A DNA stretch of 64,000 bases from Cladosporium sp. IMV 00045 (lineage: Eukaryota > Ascomycota > Dothideomycetes > Cladosporiales > Cladosporiaceae): the NCBI GenBank assembly GCA_001931905.2, contig MSJI02000926.1:92295-156294 (forward strand), written 5' to 3'. The first letter of the stretch is position 1, and every line of letters begins with the position of its first letter. Position numbers and translations under genes: made by a program. Positions 61,601 through 64,000 of this stretch are shown here, piece after piece. Under the pieces are notes generated by a model that saw nothing but the letters and a program-made list of their open reading frames with translations, did not search any database and was not told the DNA's origin.

Positions 61601-64000
61601 GAACGTCGTCGGAGCTGCTGCACGCTTGGGTCTCCCGCTATCAGAAACGTTTTGACCGAGCTCTTCAACTCTTGCCATATCGGCCATAGCAGCGCCTGTC
61701 CTGCCACGCACTGCTTTTGTGCCACGACCGCGTCTTGAAGCATACTTCCTGCGACGATTGTCCTTGAAACGACCATCCCATTTGTTTGCATAGTAATGGC
61801 GGATGCAATCTCTCGCCGCACGCCCGGGGAGTAATGTGGCGATCTCGCTCCACTTCTTCGGCGTTTCCTTATAAGCGGCGATGAAGATCTGTTGTTCATG
61901 ATCCGTGAAATTGTCTGCTGCCGGTTGGTAGGTGAAGACCCTTGTGAGTGATCTGGGATCGCATAGCCTGTTGTTGTCGATGAAGCATGAACGTTGGAAC
62001 TCCGTCAAAGTCATCTGATCGGGAACGATCGCTTCTTTCTCCATGTCTGCCTGAGACTTCTTAAGCTCAATGTCTTGTTTCTCTTGTTCAAGCCTAGCCG
62101 TCTCTTCCGATTGCTTGAGCACTTGCTGGACGTCATACTCGCTGCTATATTTATGCAGGCGTCTGCCTTCGGCCACAGGATTGAGAGGAGCAGGATTCGG
62201 AGAAACCTCAAGTTCGGGTCCGGGTTCATCAGACTGTTGCCTCTCGAGTCTTTCCTCGGCTTCTCGCTCCTGATCCAGGCGTTCGCACTCTTGGCGCCAC
62301 CGGCGATAATGAGCGGCAAAGGTTGCTTCGAGGTCATTCTCATCAATGTGCTCTTCAGCAACTTCATGCTTCAAAGCTGACAGCATAGCTTCCTTGTTGT
62401 CCTCTTCGCGCTGGAGGGTATCTTTGAATTGCCAGGTCTCATGGAAGGCCGCTGGTGGTTCCTTGAACAGATAGGGCAAGTTGACGACTTCAGGGCTAGC
62501 ACGGCGCATACGTCGAGCAGAAGGCACATCCTCTTCTCCATCTTGAATAGCAACGGAAGCTGTGTCTTCACCCTTAGGTGTTACGACACTCTCCTCGCTT
62601 TCATCAGATGTAGGTTGCTTGTCCGCGGGAGCATGAGGCTCATCCAGTTCCATTCCAGATTCGCGCTCACGGAATCGCTCCAGATCTTTGGTCGATACTC
62701 GTGCTAGCCTTGCAATCGATTCCAGGGGAGTCGTGGCTCTAACGCTCTTGGAACTTAGGTCGACTAGTTGGGATTCTAACTCGCGCTTCTGACGCTCAAA
62801 CTTGGCTTCAAACAGAGCAGGGTCCTCAATCTCCAGGTCGTCATCTTCGCTAGACGAGATGGCTTCCTCTGGTGCATCTGACATGCCAGAGTCGTCCGTG
62901 GACTTCTCCACAGGCTTGCCGAAGAAAGACTGCTGAGCCGAGTGACTTATTGAAGCCCTCTGCTTTTTGGGGTGGGCCTCATCAACGTCCATACGGTCAG
63001 GGTCGGAACCGGTTGCTGTGTGACCAGATGATTTCGGCCGCTCGCTGCTTTCCGTTTTGACAAGAGGATGAGACTCATTGCTTTCCGCTTGCGACGGAGC
63101 CGCAGAAGGCCTCCTCTTCTCTTCACCGGTGCTGTCACGCTTAGCAGGAACCGACCTTTCCACAGGAGCACCTGGCCTGCGCCACTGATTCCACTGAGGT
63201 TGTCTAGGGGCTGTGGGGGCGGAGGGAGGAACTCTTGCCTGCATGGCGTTTCCACGTTCTGGAGCTCTGGCTGGCGCTGCAGGCGCTCTCTCCAAACCCC
63301 ACGGGGCAAGGGGAGGCGCTCTGTTAGCCTTTGGTGCGGTGGGAATAGAAGTACCGGTGACCTTTGGCGAAACGCTGAAAGCTCTGTTTCGTGGTCCGGA
63401 GGGAGCGGTGGGTGGCGGTGGGGTCTTCGGCCGTGAGAGCGTAGGAGGACCAGGTACGTTAGGATTGTCGCCTTGTGGAGGTACGAATGGCATCCGGGGC
63501 GACGCTGCTGGTTGATTAGGAAATTGGCGTGAGGCTTTTGGCCCGGTCGGTGCAGATAGGTCGGATAGTCGATTGTTGTGTTGCATCGCAGGAGAGGTAG
63601 GTTGGTGTGATGTTGGCAAGCGTCCATTGCTAGGATTGGGCGATTGAGGCACGGTTGGCTGTTGGCCATTCTGCGACCCAGGAGCGTCACCGCGACCAAT
63701 TGCAGCACTCGTGTCATGCTGCGGATTGCCCTCCCAGGATCTCGGCGGATGTGGCCTTTGCATTGAAGGAGCTTGTGAATCATTGTCAATTCCTAATGCT
63801 CGTGGCGCCTTTGGAGCAGCCGGGGGTGGTTCAGCAGCCTGAGCCTTTGCTACGTGTGGGGCCGCCCTTGGTGCAGTAGGAATTTCAGCTGGAACAGCAG
63901 GCTTCTCTTGGGTGGTAGGTCTTGTAGGTTCTTGTGGGTGAGTCTCATGGGCAGATTGCATGTGCTTGGGCTCTTGAGGTGCTTTGGCAGCAGCCGGAGC
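58673..64000 (-). CDS. Snt1/NCoR-like SANT-domain corepressor, copy B (5' end outside window)
   Basis: The frame is open from the window edge for 1775 residues and ends with the same PPGPGRR tail as copy A. It aligns with residues 389-2163 of copy A. Roughly two dozen residues differ by my reading, plus one Gln fewer in a polyQ stretch and one residue more in LMQQEQERM, so about 98.6% of residues match. Both SANT domains, the basic tail after SANT 1, the polyQ tract and the charged RRM repeats are intact, with no stop or frameshift. Both copies therefore appear able to encode a Set3-complex-like scaffold, provided the missing 5' part of B is also intact. Confidence 0.88.
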   Translation of the reverse strand, partial: APAAAKAPQEPKHMQSAHETHPQEPTRPTTQEKPAVPAEIPTAPRAAPHVAKAQAAEPPPAAPKAPRALGIDNDSQAPSMQRPHPPRSWEGNPQHDTSAAIGRGDAPGSQNGQQPTVPQSPNPSNGRLPTSHQPTSPAMQHNNRLSDLSAPTGPKASRQFPNQPAASPRMPFVPPQGDNPNVPGPPTLSRPKTPPPPTAPSGPRNRAFSVSPKVTGTSIPTAPKANRAPPLAPWGLERAPAAPARAPERGNAMQARVPPSAPTAPRQPQWNQWRRPGAPVERSVPAKRDSTGEEKRRPSAAPSQAESNESHPLVKTESSERPKSSGHTATGSDPDRMDVDEAHPKKQRASISHSAQQSFFGKPVEKSTDDSGMSDAPEEAISSSEDDDLEIEDPALFEAKFERQKRELESQLVDLSSKSVRATTPLESIARLARVSTKDLERFRERESGMELDEPHAPADKQPTSDESEESVVTPKGEDTASVAIQDGEEDVPSARRMRRASPEVVNLPYLFKEPPAAFHETWQFKDTLQREEDNKEAMLSALKHEVAEEHIDENDLEATFAAHYRRWRQECERLDQEREAEERLERQQSDEPGPELEVSPNPAPLNPVAEGRRLHKYSSEYDVQQVLKQSEETARLEQEKQDIELKKSQADMEKEAIVPDQMTLTEFQRSCFIDNNRLCDPRSLTRVFTYQPAADNFTDHEQQIFIAAYKETPKKWSEIATLLPGRAARDCIRHYYANKWDGRFKDNRRRKYASRRGRGTKAVRGRTGAAMADMARVEELGQNVSDSGRPKRAAAPTTFGEKEIDAKNALAGQSPAKKSGAGKHDGETATEKPVKRRKGTGEKPGRKPKVAAPPLAPIAAAPSLSPNARFVPGIPQKDDPAMIQSLAEASLLTGFHTSSRNVHPEAHPVYIQENYPQQPAVQEEPERKHAAPVASSKPSASSYWSVPEQSDFVKYIAHFGTDFAAIAAHMGTKTQTMIKNHYQRQIDGGNRAELEEAAIIANARRERGEDMGPPPTPTPINKRKYDNPGPTVQRNIAPHGDAMDVDDAPPAPQSQAPKHASPPQFHAQSRFGSSAQATPVPAPRVAPSPGPTPAVTPLGQAVANVRNLQQQQQQQAQQQQQQQHRMSIFGDSRSESRPGLPATTSFRASQQGTPTSQLTQSSRTVQDAHDSDFIRNLKEEQERAIRMQGQYVQQERQERMEPFQHRGSLHQVQAQHSPSTQPINAPQERKPIGEARPASPPRGFFSSSGSARRSVDSPRFSSLTPAPVSSLANRMPYNPSPPKREEPRPSSGFSAPPAPPAATPAPASEAPKRSNLLSILNNEPDEPKPQPKRVSDHAVASGMPQRTGSPAQHPLGGPSATPAMSSLPPSRRETFSQPVVPPPQSQMQRGPYGQPSSGPSPPTVKQEPHPVSQGMQQQPPPKQEWQSRMGQGQEPAPNSVSPAPALEREVRPYFSHHRASALGPLNGPQRHNPSPPPHPLMSHSRTPSQSGQGPSQPPREQRGYLPKQQQAQHPVGTPSAQPLQPVSFPPPPTFAQGPPNPAQNHAHHAQNSSIGGPFGNLHQRTMSREEAIRHDQQAFAQQQAHQQAHQQAQQVREHEWRRMTEDRRMDEERRMREDHRMHEERRMQEIRMGEERMMQERRMHEERDISEGRRREAAYMAAQEERHRQQQQSFGAPRGGPPPQMHPAHFPGGFDQGQPRVAGGVGSLREQSMREAQDLMQQEQERMRRDAAYRDHEVAQRRHEEMYASRRTPLGMGGYGGPPPSGAPPGPGRR

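Larger units (their letters stand above)
58170..64000 (-). repeat. Segmental duplication, arm B (cut by window edge)
   Basis: The reverse complement matches 23171-29005. It contains the 3' flank (58170-58672) and coding sequence of the second Snt1-like gene. The flanking genes differ from those of arm A: the Myb-like and 384-residue genes lie here, the methyltransferase lies beside arm A. This is therefore not a simple fold-back of one contig end. The arms lie about 29 kb apart in inverted orientation. Confidence 0.95.

Noticed and set aside
58170..64000. Arm B as a pure assembly fold-back of arm A
   Set aside because: The arms differ by scattered substitutions, two codon indels and a microsatellite difference, and have different neighbours, so they are not the same molecule read twice. 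An allelic misjoin is still possible and is listed as the test.
1..64000. Transposons, tRNA or rRNA genes, CRISPR arrays, secondary-metabolite cluster
   Set aside because: No transposase, reverse transcriptase, terminal repeats, convincing A/B-box pairs, repeat-spacer arrays or core biosynthetic enzymes were seen; the NmrA, SDR and methyltransferase genes are not clustered with any such core gene.

Overview
This is a 64-kb piece of a filamentous ascomycete genome, most likely a dothideomycete (inference). The signs are short spliceosomal introns (about 50-200 nt, GTRNGT donors, CTAAC/CTGAC-like branch sites), a fungal-type transcription-factor tail, a fungal C2H2/NB-ARC/TPR NLR, HymA/Mo25, a fungal NAPE-PLD-like hydrolase and closely packed genes with no operon logic. 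I see no transposon, tRNA, rRNA or CRISPR array that I can support.

Layout. Positions 1-8.1 kb hold the 3' end of a fungal-specific transcription factor, CTR9 (Paf1 complex, minus) and SEC8 (exocyst, plus). CTR9 and SEC8 share a 432-bp divergent promoter. Positions 8.4-14.4 kb hold an NmrA-like reductase, a short-chain dehydrogenase, an NAPE-PLD-like metallo-hydrolase, a membrane-anchored hypothetical protein and a small secreted cysteine-rich protein assembled here from two exons. At 15.1-17.8 kb is an E3-like protein that combines MATH, a degenerate USP fold, MORN repeats and RING. At 18.7-19.9 kb is deoxyhypusine synthase. At 22.0-28.5 kb is a 2163-residue NCoR/Snt1-like SANT corepressor (copy A). 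At 29.3-42.1 kb are a CFA/coclaurine-N-methyltransferase-like enzyme, a forkhead factor with over 4 kb of gene-free upstream sequence, and a PH-LRR protein. At 44.7-47.1 kb are histone H2A.Z and prephenate dehydratase. At 48.5-53.2 kb is a decayed NLR gene. At 54.2-57.6 kb are HymA/Mo25, an unknown 384-residue protein and a small Myb-like protein. At 58.2-64.0 kb is a second, inverted, nearly identical copy of the Snt1-like gene (copy B), cut by the window edge.

Most genes are housekeeping: transcription elongation and chromatin (CTR9, H2A.Z, Snt1, forkhead), exocytosis and polarity (SEC8, HymA, PH-LRR), hypusine formation and phenylalanine synthesis. The unusual content is the inverted duplication of the corepressor, with both copies open and about 98.6% identical in protein; the NLR pseudogene in a visibly less GC-rich block; the MATH/pseudo-USP/MORN/RING architecture; a candidate secreted effector; and a repeated strand-symmetric base skew (C-rich then G-rich on the + strand) at several loci whatever the gene direction.
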